Part shown: positions 1 to 11,300 of the stretch, one piece after another
Numbering within the stretch: position 1 is the stretch's first letter
How the letters are laid out: the number at the start of each line of letters is the position of its first letter
Assembly (NCBI GenBank): GCA_934047225.1
Contig: OW203986.1
Location: 30,321,221 to 30,385,220, forward strand
Length of the DNA: 64,000 nucleotides
Origin: Ypsolopha sequella
Taxonomy: Eukaryota > Arthropoda > Insecta > Lepidoptera > Ypsolophidae
Direction of reading: 5' to 3'
The notes under the pieces: model-generated
Databases searched by the model: none
What the model was told of the DNA's origin: nothing
Seen by the model: the letters and a program-made list of their open reading frames with translations, nothing else
Program-made: the position numbers and the translations under genes

Positions 1-195
1 GTCAGTCCAAGATTCAGGATCCGGGTCCAATCAATAAATTGAGTGACCTACAGTTTTCCACAAGTTATATAGAAAACATAATGTTAGAAATAGTTAGTAA
101 TGTTAGAAATAGTACCTAAAAATAATACTTATGTATTTTAATTTTAGATATGACTTATTTTATTTTTACGGTCATTGAAGATATTCTATATATAG

Positions 196-1076
196 TCAGG
201 CTATATTATAATCAGGGATAGGATAATCGGATCGATATATGTGTGCCTAAAGTTGGAAAAACTGAGAAAGTTTGTAAGTGTGGAGTCGGCTTCTTGTAAT
301 ATTATTTTGATAGTAATAAACCCGGAATTACTTAAAACGTTACGATAATATAATACTTAATAGATATGTTACCGGCAGGGTAAATAAATAAATAAATGAA
401 ATAAAATAAACAAGAATTTAGGAAATTTATAAAATGCCAAGCTTATTTAGGCCGAACAAAGCAAAAGGAAAAACAGAAGGTCGATCAATAAAAAAATAAA
501 TAAATCAGCTTAGCATTTTATAAATTTCCTAGGAATTGTATACAATTTCTGAATAATATACATTTATGGTAACATCTATTGAGTATTAGCATAGACGATT
601 CGTCTATGGTATTAGGTACATCATTGTAGCGTTTTCAGCAATGCCGTAATTTCCATAATTTTTACTATCAAAATAAATAATACTTTAAGGAGCCGACTCC
701 ACACCTACAAACTTTTTAAAGGATTTTTCCAACTTTAGGCAGAGAATATAAAGTATTACTACTTAAGGTATACAACGTGTAACAGAAAGGTGTAACCATA
801 TTTGAAGAGGTTATTCAGTCAATGGTATAGAACAACTTTTCCTATGGAGACAACCCTGAAATCTCAAAAAAAAATCTGCCCTTCCATACATTTCGGCCGA
901 GCGGCATTGCATTTTCCTATGAAGCGAGTATATATTTTTTTCAATGTACAGGATTTGTTCCATAGTAAAAGTTTTTCTAAACAATGGACTGAATAAGCTC
1001 TTCAAATATGGTTACACCTTTATTTTACACTTTGTATATCGATCCGATTATCCTATCCCTGATTATAATATAGTAC
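196..1076. mobile_element. Long palindromic element interrupted by a MITE
   Basis: Left tataatcagggataggataa tcggatcgatata ... cctaaagttgg ... gtggagtcggc; right gccgactccacacc ... ccaactttaggc ... tatcgatccgattatcctat ccctgattata. Inner arms aggaaatttataaaatgcca / gcattttataaatttcct also pair. Family A MITE 773-1034 lies within the right arm. Confidence 0.85.
773..1034. mobile_element. TA-flanked MITE, family A copy 1
   Basis: Left caacgtgtaacagaaaggtg, right aatatggttacacctttatt ttacactttg, flanked by TA. 262 bp, nearly palindromic throughout, hence open frames on both strands that mean nothing. Confidence 0.9.
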
Positions 1077-1589
1077 CCAGTAATGCATAGTTTAGTTTAC
1101 ACGGGTAGAGTAGGGAGTCAAGTGCGGGGATTACAAAGTAAAATTACATTCCCACCCAAATGTGAACTATTGCAAGATGGTACTTAAAATTGTAATACTA
1201 ATTAGCCTGGCTTAAAGCATATATAAGAAATCCAGTTTTAGCAAAATTAAGACGTCATTCGTTATACATAACAAATAGATCGTTGTACACAACAAATAAA
1301 TTAATTGATGTGGTTTGTTCAAACTAATAACTAATAAGACTGTGGGTTTACTGATTATTGCAAAAAATCATCCAAAGTCCGTCATTTCATTTCTATTTGC
1401 ATCATCTTTCCTCCTCATACTATTAGGGCTCATAAAGCCGTAGTTTTCTTGTTTAATTCATATTATTATAAAACAGAACAGATATTTCGCTAACCTATTT
1501 TCAGAAATAAAGGGAGTCGGTATTAGATAAAAGTTTTAGGCGAGGATTATAAACTTCGTTTCAAAATAATTATACGTTTGCTCCTATTT

Positions 1590-2270
1590 TTAACCGACTT
1601 CAAAAAGGAGGCGGTTCTCAATTCGACTGTATTTTTTTTTTTTTTGGCGTTGTTACTCCATAACTCCGTCATTTCTGAACCGATTTGAACAATTCTTTTT
1701 TTGTTTGAAAGAGTGTACTTCCAGGTAGGTCCCATTTTAGGTTTGGTCATGATCTGATGAAGGTCTTCAGAGATAGGCAGTGGAACTCCTCAGAAAATGA
1801 CAGCATACCTCTCGAAATTGAGGTAATCGCTTTGTACCTGGGTGCTGATTACAAAGCATTACTTGAAAATCATCATTCTTCCACCTGACCTTCGATCCTG
1901 GCTTCATCACCATATTCACCATAGAACTCCTCAACGGATCAGAGCACATAACTCGAGATTGCGGCAATCACTGCGTTAGGGTGCTAATTCAAGGGTATTA
2001 CTTGGAGATTACCAGAATACCCACCTGACCTTCGATCCTGACTTCATCACCATAGAACTCCTCAACGGTTGACCTCACATAACTTTGGATTGCGGCAATC
2101 AGTTTGTGTTATGGTGCTCATTGCAGAGCATTGCTTGAAAATTGCCAGTGTACCCACCTGACCTTCGATCTTGGCTTCATCACCGTAGAACTCTTTAACG
2201 AATGACAGCACATAACTCGAGATTGATAGCAGGAAGCTACTCAAACATAGCTACTTATACTCACTTGAAC
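1590..2270. repeat. Repeat with 130-140-bp tandem units
   Basis: Starts ccgacttcaaaaaggaggcg, then three to four units sharing 'cacctgaccttcgatcctg' (1882, 2022, 2155) and 'cataactcgagattgcggca'. Typical of a widespread lepidopteran repeat; class uncertain (possibly Helitron-like). Confidence 0.65.
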
Positions 2271-2352
2271 TTCGTTTAATATTAAAACCACGTTTGCAAG
2301 AACTACCCATATTTCACAATTTAACCCAGCAAAACTAAAAAATGTGAAATAA

Positions 2353-2703
2353 AATAAACTTTTAACAAAAAAATAGCAACCGACTTCAATAGTAACAGCA
2401 GTCATTCACTAAAAAGTTAATAATAATTCTATAAAGACCGATGGTACCGAAGCAACACTTTTGCCGACTTCCTTCCTGAAACATTATGTTATCTAGAAGT
2501 CGGCGTATTTCCTACGATATAGCAACATAAAAACCAATATAAGAACGCCGACTTCTAGATAACATAACGTTTCAGGAAGAAAGAAGTCGGCAAAAGTGTT
2601 GCTTCGGTACCATCGGTCTTTATAGAATTATTATTAACTTTTTAGTGAATGACTGCTGTTACTATTGAAGTCGGTTGCTATTTTTTTTGTTAAAAGTTTA
2701 TTT
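2353..2703. mobile_element. Near-perfect 351-bp palindrome
   Basis: Arms of about 155 bp: left ttaacaaaaaaatagcaacc gacttcaatag ... tatctagaagtcggcgt; right acgccgacttctagata ... ctattgaagtcggttgctat. Only a handful of mismatches; loop about 40 bp. Confidence 0.93.
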
Positions 2704-2732
2704 TTCTTGCCAGTAGATACTCTAACAATATT

Positions 2733-3150
2733 TCATTCATCAGCCTAGTTCGTCCACTGCTTTTCAGGACTTTGCCACTCCCGGCGGTCATCCTGGAAGA
2801 ATTGCCCATACTCACACACGCTGGGCAGGCGGGTTGGTGAGCGTGGTGCCGGAACCCTCGCACCAGTGACACCGCTGCCCATCACCAGTCGGTTCCATAT
2901 AAGGCCCGGCTATTAGGGATGGATATACCGCCATCCAACGGTCCCAGGCATGGTGGGCCTCCTGATTTTTTGCCTGTGAGCTGTCCTCTTACTCTCCCTC
3001 GAATTACTTCGAGTGGGTCTCCAAGTAAGATGGTGGTACCTCCACAGTCGAGCCCGGCATCAGCTCTACCACCTGTTTATTTATTAATATTTATTATTAG
3101 TTATTAGAAAGAAAGAAAGAAATTTATTTGGGGACAAAAAGAATACATGG
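2733..3150 (+). repeat. 'cctagttcgtccactg' family, copy 1
   Basis: About 93-95% like 11809-12243 by eye, with the same ends. It starts right after the 2353-2703 palindrome. Confidence 0.75.
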
Positions 3151-3159
3151 AAAAGCAAC

Positions 3160-4860
3160 ATATAGGTACATAATAACTATTAACTTAAAACTAGTACTTA
3201 TAATTAACATATTAATCACAATAGTCTAAGATTAGGATGAAGCACCCGCTATCCCGGGTTGTTCCCAAGTTCCTCCATTCTTTTGTTATAGAAAAGATTA
3301 ACATTGCCTACATCAGTTCCCAAAATCATCCATGTTTTTATTACTTTAATATTATTATCATTTTTTAGTTCCATTCTCATCCAAAGTAGCTGAGTACAGT
3401 CAGGTGATTAAATTCAAGGTATGGAGTATTGTGAAATACATTTTAATAATACGATGGAAGCAGTGCGTCTGTCAGATGGCACCAGTCTAATTGTAACAAA
3501 TAGGCTTTTCAAAGCAGAAGAGGTTTTATTATTTGAAAAAATATCAAAATTATGGTAGTTATTATAGTTTGAGTTTAAGGCTTGAATAAAAAAACATGTA
3601 CCTATTTCTTTGTATGATTTATTTATTATACTCGAAACAAAATTCGAAAACAATGAGAACATGAAACGTAAACATAAAATAATCAAATCTTAACTCTAAA
3701 TGAAATCAAAAAACAATAAGAAATACATTGTGGGACGAATTTCCATAGGACGAATATTACACTGAACCATAAAAACGTTCCCTCCGCTGCCCCTCGATCA
3801 TGTGAGTTAAATACTCAATAATAAACATCAAATACTTGACACTTAAAGCTTCTTTCACCGACAGTACCTTGCTAAGTTTCTTGGATGAAAATGAAACCAA
3901 TTTTAACAAATACATTTTTATATTTTTATTCGTGGATGACTTTGGGAACTTTTTTTCGACATTCTTGGATGAACTTGGGAACAACCCCTATCCCATGCAT
4001 TCAAAGTCACCAATTTGGCCATAACTCAGCATGGTGCTGTGACGCAATAATACATACTTATACAAACATAATGTATGCATACTACGCCACAACGCTGGTA
4101 CTTTATATTCTCTGACGCTGGTATTCTGTACAGCCAGGTTGGGAGTGATATGCGATTGCGGTCGCAAAGGTTTGGTTTGCAATAGGTAGTGCCAATTAAA
4201 CACGTACATTTTAATACAATTTTTGTAAAAGAGTGCAGGATGTATGTACTTATCATGTTAAAGATTTAAATAAACAGTGATATCAAGTAACACATAACAA
4301 CATAACAAATAATAACAGTAAAAACAACTCACAAAATAATGCGATAAATGTGGGTAATTTTTGAATATAAAGTGTGTAGGATTTTAGAGTATTTTAAGGC
4401 CCTTTCGAAACCGAAACAATATTTACGTATACAGAAACAAAAGAAAAAAAAGAAGAAAAACAGCAAGAAGAATTATAAAACAATAATTAATTAATTAATT
4501 ACCATCAATAGTACAATTTTTTATGAGGCAGTGATTCTTGTAGGTATACAGTAGTTATATACTTGTTAGATTTATCTGTTCCAAATATATGGCTGCCATT
4601 TTGTCTTTTTGAATATAGAACCCAAAAACCGAGTTGTGTAAGATAATATATACATTTTAATTTAAGATGATGTGCTCCTGTCGGTGGAGTCCTCTCCATT
4701 CACTTCTGTATTCCACCTTTTCTTTATGTCCCATAAAACGTTGAAGTGACTAACTTTCACCCTGAAAAGTAAGTCGGGTTGGTAGAACCTATAAAACTAT
4801 TATTCCCACTAAAACCACATAAAACCCACTATTTTGTTTGGATATAACCTTAACAATATA
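3160..4860. other. AT-rich, nothing recognised
   Basis: Only short unconvincing frames. No splice-phased exon, tRNA or clear transposon could be supported. Confidence 0.4.
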
Positions 4861-5121
4861 CAAGGTGTAACAGAAAGTTGTAACCATATTTGAAAAGCTT
4901 ATTCAGTCAATGGTATAGAACAACTTTTACTATGGAGCCAACCCTGAAATCTTGAAAAAAATATCTGCCCTTCCATACATTTCAGCCGAGCGGCATTGCA
5001 TTTTTCTATGAAAAAGTATTTTTTTTTTCGAGATACAGGGTTTGTTCCATAGTAAAAGTTGTTCTGTACCATTAACTGAATAAGCTCTTCAAATATGGTT
5101 ACACCTTTCTGTTACACGTTG
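4861..5121. mobile_element. TA-flanked MITE, family A copy 2
   Basis: Left caaggtgtaacagaaagttg, right cacctttctgttacacgttg, TA on both sides, 261 bp. Confidence 0.92.
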
Positions 5122-5395
5122 TAGATGATAAGAACTACATTTTGTAAATAAATTTTAGATTTACCAAAATTTTACCGTTAGCAAATGCAAACCTCAGCAT
5201 AAAACATATACATCCGATATATAGATATTATATCCCATGAAGTACGTTGTGGTAGTAGTGCGTGTACGCACATGCACTTTTTCTAGTGTGCGTAACCACG
5301 GGAGCGCTAAAAAACGCGCAACACACCACACTAAACGCTACTAGAACCAGAGAATATAAAGTATTAAGAACCATAGACCAACGGACTTTGTAAGA

Positions 5396-5531
5396 TGGAA
5401 TATCTGTACAGTGGAGACCACATCAAGTTATACACTTGCAGTACAACATTAGCCCCTACAGAGAAGAATATACGATACGTACAAAGTCCAATGTGTCTTG
5501 CTCGATGCGGTCTCCACTGTACCAGATTCCA
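5396..5531. repeat. Inverted repeat
   Basis: tacagtggagaccacatcaa and its partner ttgctcgatgcggtctccac tgta, about 33-bp arms. Unclassified. Confidence 0.7.
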
Positions 5532-6051
5532 GATACAGTGCTTTTTCCAATGTGAGAATTAATAACCAAAAGTCTTTTGACTTTTACAATTTACTCCCAA
5601 CATTTAATATTGATCTTCCTGCGAACTTCTCTACTATGGTTTCACATTTTTCGAAGGAGCTTAATAGGAGCTCTAATTAGATTTGTAAGGGAAAATGAAA
5701 TTTATTTATAGGTGGTGGGTTTTAGTTGTTAACTAACATGTACTTTGTGTTTGTCTCAGTCAAAAAATTTTCTCAGTTTCAATACATAACACGTTTACAA
5801 TATATCACGTGACACTGGCAGAATAGTCGACATCGGCTGCATTTGCTAAAATTGAATTGAAATTGAAGGATCTTTTGGCGCGTGGAGCTGCTGTGAAACA
5901 AGGGATAAGATATCAGCGTTAGTTTCAATGTTTGACCACGCACGACCAATATGACTGATAATGATAATGATAGATAACCCAGAATCTACTCTGACTGAAT
6001 CTATTTTTCTCCATCCACCTAGTTATGAAGGTATAATGTTAAAGTCACTTA

Positions 6052-6216
6052 TTGGTACCGATTCGATGAAGCACATCTTAACTTATTTGACAGGACTAAA
6101 CTTAATTTAAGCGTTCTGTCCTTGTCTTTTCGATAAAGAAAGAAAAAGACAGGACGCTTAAAATAAGGTTAGTCCTGTCAAATAAGTTAAGACGTGTTAT
6201 GCCGAATCGATACCAA
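6052..6216. mobile_element. Palindromic MITE, 165 bp (copy 1)
   Basis: Left ttggtaccgattcgatgaag ... cttaacttatttgacaggac; right gtcctgtcaaataagttaag ... cgaatcgataccaa. Second copy at 20621-20764. Confidence 0.88.
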
Positions 6217-6430
6217 CGTTTGTCAAAATCGAACTTGAAAGGAATCCTTAGCAGTGCGGGTCGATTGTCTGTCTGTCGCAACTACTTGATACGTAGCTAT
6301 TCAGGTGTAAATAAATTGTTGGGTCATGTAATATGATATCTTTAGCTTAAGCTTTTCTCTACCGGGTGTATTAATGACGTACCTATATGCTCGGGAAAGT
6401 AAACCTCATGCTCTACTGATTATAACTAAC

Positions 6431-6566
6431 CATTTTATATGTAAAAACTTTGAAACAACACGGATAAAAAAGTAGTTCCCCATAGAAAATGTAGGTACTT
6501 ATTAAAAAATTTAGATGGGGAAGTAAATATTTTTATCGCGTTGTTTCAAAGTTTTTATATGAAAAT
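6431..6566. mobile_element. Palindromic MITE, 136 bp
   Basis: tatgtaaaaactttgaaaca acacggataaaaaagta and its inverse taaatatttttatcgcgttg tttcaaagtttttatatg. Confidence 0.8.
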
Positions 6567-6635
6567 AGTTCAGTTTAATCCGTGGAGCATATTATGATTT
6601 AATTTTCTGAGCACGGGGTTAATAAACTAGCTTTA

Positions 6636-7294
6636 GCCCGCGACTTGGTCCGCGCGCGTGGAAGAAGATAATGCGGCCACAGTCTAATGTTCCTTTATTA
6701 GGGAAAAAATGGAAAAAAATAGACAGACAGCTCTTTTCTTTTACAGTTTAGTAGTAGTATTATTTTAATAGTATTTAATATACTTAGCTTTACGATTTTC
6801 AGTCATTGTAGTACCTAGCCCGTTTCATCAAAGAAGGTACGAGTATCACCATCTGTTATACAATTGCTGCAACTAATTTTGCATTAAAAACTTTATTTCA
6901 ACTTTAACCAAAATAGATGAAAAATTTATTTATGCGCGTTCTAAGCGTCATTTATTTTCATCATCATTCGTCATCTGTAAAAGAAAAGAGCTATGTCTGT
7001 CTGTTCATTGATAATATTCTAAAAAAATAGCGGTGTAGGATAATGGATACAAAAAAAAAAAGTTTTTTTTTTCGGTATTTCATGCATCACGCAAAAACTA
7101 CGGGTTGTGACCACTGTTACCACTATACGACCCTCAGCAGTGAGACATGGATTATAAAGAAAGAAGGAAGGGATCACTGTTCGATAACTTATTTTATTAT
7201 CTAACTTAAAAACTGGAATATTTTTTATTGCGGGATTCCCAAGAGATTAAACTGTGGCCGTATTATCTTCTTCCATGCGGACGAAGTCGCAGGC
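6636..7294. mobile_element. Element with long inverted ends, about 660 bp
   Basis: Left cccgcgacttggtccgcgcg cgtggaagaagataatgcgg; right ccgtattatcttcttccatg cggacgaagtcgcagg. Inner arms agacagacagctcttttctt / aagaaaagagctatgtctgt suggest palindromic layout or nesting. Confidence 0.75.
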
Positions 7295-7299
7295 AACAC

Positions 7300-7520
7300 C
7301 TAGTAGTATATTATATAGCCTTTTGCCCGAGGCTCCACCCGCGTTTATTCAACTTTGCCCCGTTTTCAGCTTGGGTGTTATTTTATTAACACCTCTTATT
7401 TATGTTGAACAGGGTTACTAAGATGATCATAAAAAACCCGCATCCAAATCCGTTCAGCGGCTTCGGAGATGCAGAAGGAGAAACAGACCGGCAGACAGAA
7501 AAGAATTCTAACAATCGCTG
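7300..7520 (+). repeat. Insect 'ggttcagcggcttcggag'-type repeat
   Basis: aaatccgttcagcggcttcg gagatgcag ... aaacagaccggcagacagaa matches a motif commonly seen near insect retrotransposon ends. Directly follows 6636-7294. Confidence 0.4.
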
Positions 7521-7640
7521 ATTGGTGTAATATTACTCTTCTTTATTCTTTAGCCACCCCCATTTTTTTTTTTACTGTTCTTCAATGTATAGACACATCG
7601 GGTTCTACTGTTTTATTATATGTAAAATAAAATAATAAAT

Positions 7641-7964
7641 ATGTCGTCATGACATAAATTCCCGAAGGGGTGTCAAAGGTGTTCCGAGTGTGAACTGTGA
7701 ACTGCAAATCACCCGTGATTCACCGACAATTATTAAGTCCCAATGTAATGGGTGGTGAGGCCTATCGCCGTACTTCAGGCACTTTTAGAGCATGCAGGTT
7801 TCTTTACGATGTTTTCCTTCACCGTTCAGCAAGGGATAAGTGAGAACAAATATATATAATGCACATTAATTCCGAAAAACTCATTGGTACATGCCCGCCT
7901 GGGGATCAAATCTGGATCTCAAGATTGAGAGGCCAGCGTTCTACCTCTGAGCTACCGCTGCTAC
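7641..7964 (-). mobile_element. tRNA-derived SINE, copy 1
   Basis: On the minus strand gcagcggtagctcagaggta gaacgctggcc (A box) and agatttgatccccaggcggg (B box) lie about 30 bp apart as in a tRNA, followed by a body with gtgaaggaaaacatcgtaaa. The B box is mutated. Confidence 0.75.
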
Positions 7965-8248
7965 CTATTTATTTAGTGAATTAGTTGTGATTTTCGGTAC
8001 TTATTAATACTTACATTATGTACCTACCCCTAGTTCGAGACTTTTCTTTTATCAAAACCATCGAGGAAAGTTTCAAATACAAAGCTTTTATGTTTGAACG
8101 CAGTGAAATAAAAGTTTATCGTGAACGCATTTAAATTCGTGGCGTGCGCAAACGTCACTTTGACAGCTCATTCATTCGGGATTCGCGAAGTTTTTCGTCA
8201 GTGAAAGTGAATGGAAATATAGTAGAATTTTCAAAATTTACGTTTAAT

Positions 8249-8385
8249 ATGGCCACTGTTGGTGAACTGCAGAAAAAAGTTCAGGAGCTGGAAGCGAAGC
8301 TCGCATCTCTCCAAGGAAATGCCGGACCTGTGCGGCAGAAAATCGATGTTATGTCGTCCGAAGTTGTAGACTCTAACCCTTACAG
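8249..8385 (+). CDS. Uba5: Uba5 exon 1
   Basis: Residues 1-46: a short N-terminal coiled coil, then the family-conserved [11 protein letters not shown]. The donor is GTATTT and the codon splits after AG. The preceding 5' leader is open in frame from 8144. Confidence 0.93.
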
Positions 8386-11300
8386 GTATTTGGCTAATTT
8401 TCTCTGAAAACTACCTGTATTTCATGTTAAATCGATTCAAAAATTACAACCAATGATTCTGTTGCAATGGTCCTGATGGTAAATATGATTACGTGTACGT
8501 AAACATACAACATATTGGAACCATATTTTGGTCGTCATCTGTTCTTACTTAAATATCAGAGACTAAAACGACTCTAGAACTTTATATTTGTGTAAAGTTG
8601 TATGTAGGTTTAGTCATATCAAATAATTTAGTCTATTTTATCTAACAGGTTTCAATTTCTAATATCTAAAGTTTTCAAATTCCAGTCGATTGATGGCACT
8701 TAAGAGAATGGGTATTGTGGACAACTATGAGAAGATTCGTGAACTGTCGGTAGCAGTCGTAGGAGTAGGAGGTGTAGGCAGTGTTACTGCCGAGATGTTG
8801 ACGAGGTGCGGTATTGGCAAAGTGAGTAGAATTATTTTTTAAGCTTACACCAAACTAGTCCCAATATATATAAGTAATTTGATGTATAGTATAAGTTTAT
8901 GTTAAAAAAAAAGACATGATCTTGCCAAGTTTCTTGCCCATTCTTCTTAGCAAGACTAATCGAATGGGCGGAGGTAGGCATGTATTTATATATGTAACCT
9001 ATTACTATGTAGTATATAGGTGGGATTTGGTCGGCCGCCTGGATTCGTGCTGGGGGCTCGGTTGGTGATCATTGAACCTTGTTCCGGGTCTCCGGTATGG
9101 GTTCGGGCGGTTGATTGGATTTCACCTTGTATAATAATATTTTACCTATAATTTTAATTGTATATATATTGCTACATAAATTAAATAAACATTTAATCTA
9201 AGTAGTTCATGTACATTTATTATTTTATTACATATATTTTTATAAGATTAAAATTTGACTTGTGAAACATGTATTATATATACCTACTTTGCAAAATAAA
9301 CTTTTTGAATTTTGAATTTCAACAATTTTAAAACATGACATAATGTCATGACATCCTCGAGGGGCTCTCAAAGGTGTGTCAAAGTGAAGGGTCCAGGGAA
9401 ACAACATCCTTTGTCACATTGTAAGGAAGGACTGAAATAAATGCATGTAAAATTTTAATATGTTTTTTATTTTTGCTTGGTAAACGGCAAATTAAGGCTT
9501 AGAACACAGTTTACCAAAATAACACACTCAACTTTTCTTTTTACCATGCAAAAATAACAAATATGGTTAAATTATCCTCACATGTATTTTAGCCCTTCCT
9601 TATAAAGGATTTTCTTTCCCTGGACCCTTCAAGGGTGAACTGTTATTGTACCAGTCAACACTATGGACTAGCAGTAAGCAGCAAGTCAACTGCAATTTCC
9701 AGATTTTCATAATTGTTAGAAAACAAACAAGAAAATTTTTGTATCCAATTTTTTTATATTCTACATTAATTATAGGTTATATTGGTTTTTCTTTGATTTA
9801 GGAATTGTGTAAGAAACATATGACGTACAATGTACAATATCAATTACTGGCTAGTTTGCTGAGGCATATGGCAGTTTGGCAATTGAAACCGTACATTTTA
9901 AGCTGTCAAATGAATATGATTTTCTTACACAATTGTATCTCTAGCCTAAGAGCCCACATGGGTTTTTAAGAAGTCAAGTCTAGGAGTTAAACTAAAGACA
10001 CATTTGAAGGGCCCAGCGAAAAAATCAAATGCTTTATTCATCTTGGAAAATTGGGGCCATAGTGACAGACAGACTAAAGCATAAGTCAGATCATAAGATC
10101 ATGGTACTGTTGAAGCCCCCGTTCTCCAAGATTGATAAAGTCAAATTAGGGACTTTTTCATTTGGAAAGCTAAAAAATGAGACCATACATTAGAGCTGCG
10201 TTTCTCTATAGTTTAGGGTATATACATCTTCATTCTTACTTCGACATATTTTATTTCTCATTCTCAATAATGATAACTTTATTGTAAATGATCCTATATA
10301 AAATCAGTTGTTACTTTTCATACTAAGGAAAGACAGCTCACTACTGCCACTACAACAGTATATTAAAAGAAGTTTAAATCTATTATTAACACAACTAATA
10401 TTATCTTTCTTGTTCTGCAGCTGATCCTGTTTGACTACGACAAAGTAGAGCTGGCCAATATGAACCGTCTGTTCTTCCAACCACACCAAGCCGGGCTCAG
10501 TAAAGTGGAAGCGGCTGCTGCCACTCTGCAGAACATCAACCCTGATGTAGTCATTGACGTGTACAACTACAACATCACCACAGTTGAAAACTTTCAAAAT
10601 TTTTGTGACACTATTTGGTAAGACATACTAAAACCATACAATTGGCAGATCGCCCGCGGTACGAGGTAAATAATACAATTTTTGATTGCAACATGTTAAA
10701 TATTTTGTGTAGAGGTTTGGGCTGCATGGAGGTCAGAGTCGAAAGGAGTGAGTTGGTACGAGCGCGGGTCGCACGAGTTGCATCGAAAGGAGTGGTTTGA
10801 TACAAGCGTGGGACTGGCTCGCATGAATTGCATCTAATTCCGCGCCGCCCAACGCTTCCCTTGTACCGGGGTGATCTGCTAATTGTAAGGTTTTACTATA
10901 GAGCGACTAGCTGCTAACTACGTAACTACTTTGTTTAAATTATAGTAGACCGCCAATACCAACTCCAGGGTTATGAAAGGAGGTCTTCTGTTACTCGAAC
11001 CTGAACTCGAATAAATCCAAGCTCGAGTGATCACTTCCCCACTTAAGGGCGGCGTTAATGACAAACGTCAACTATCGACAGTAGTTGCTAGCATCACGTT
11101 TTATCGCACTCACCTCATCCCCGCTTTGTCTACCTGTCCAAGCAGCAATGACGCCTTAATCAAGGATGCGAGCAGTACAAAGTGCCGACTGATTCAACTA
11201 AGTGTTGTTGGACCCGCCACAGAAGCTGGCTCCCTGGTATCCAATGAGGGAACAATTGTTACACACCCAAACACAGAATACTATAGAATATATAATAATA

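Noticed and set aside
802..1005. Open frames on both strands
   Set aside because: Palindromic MITE sequence gives mirrored frames.
3414..3686. 90-codon minus-strand frame
   Set aside because: Very AT-rich, low-complexity product, no homology and no supporting context.
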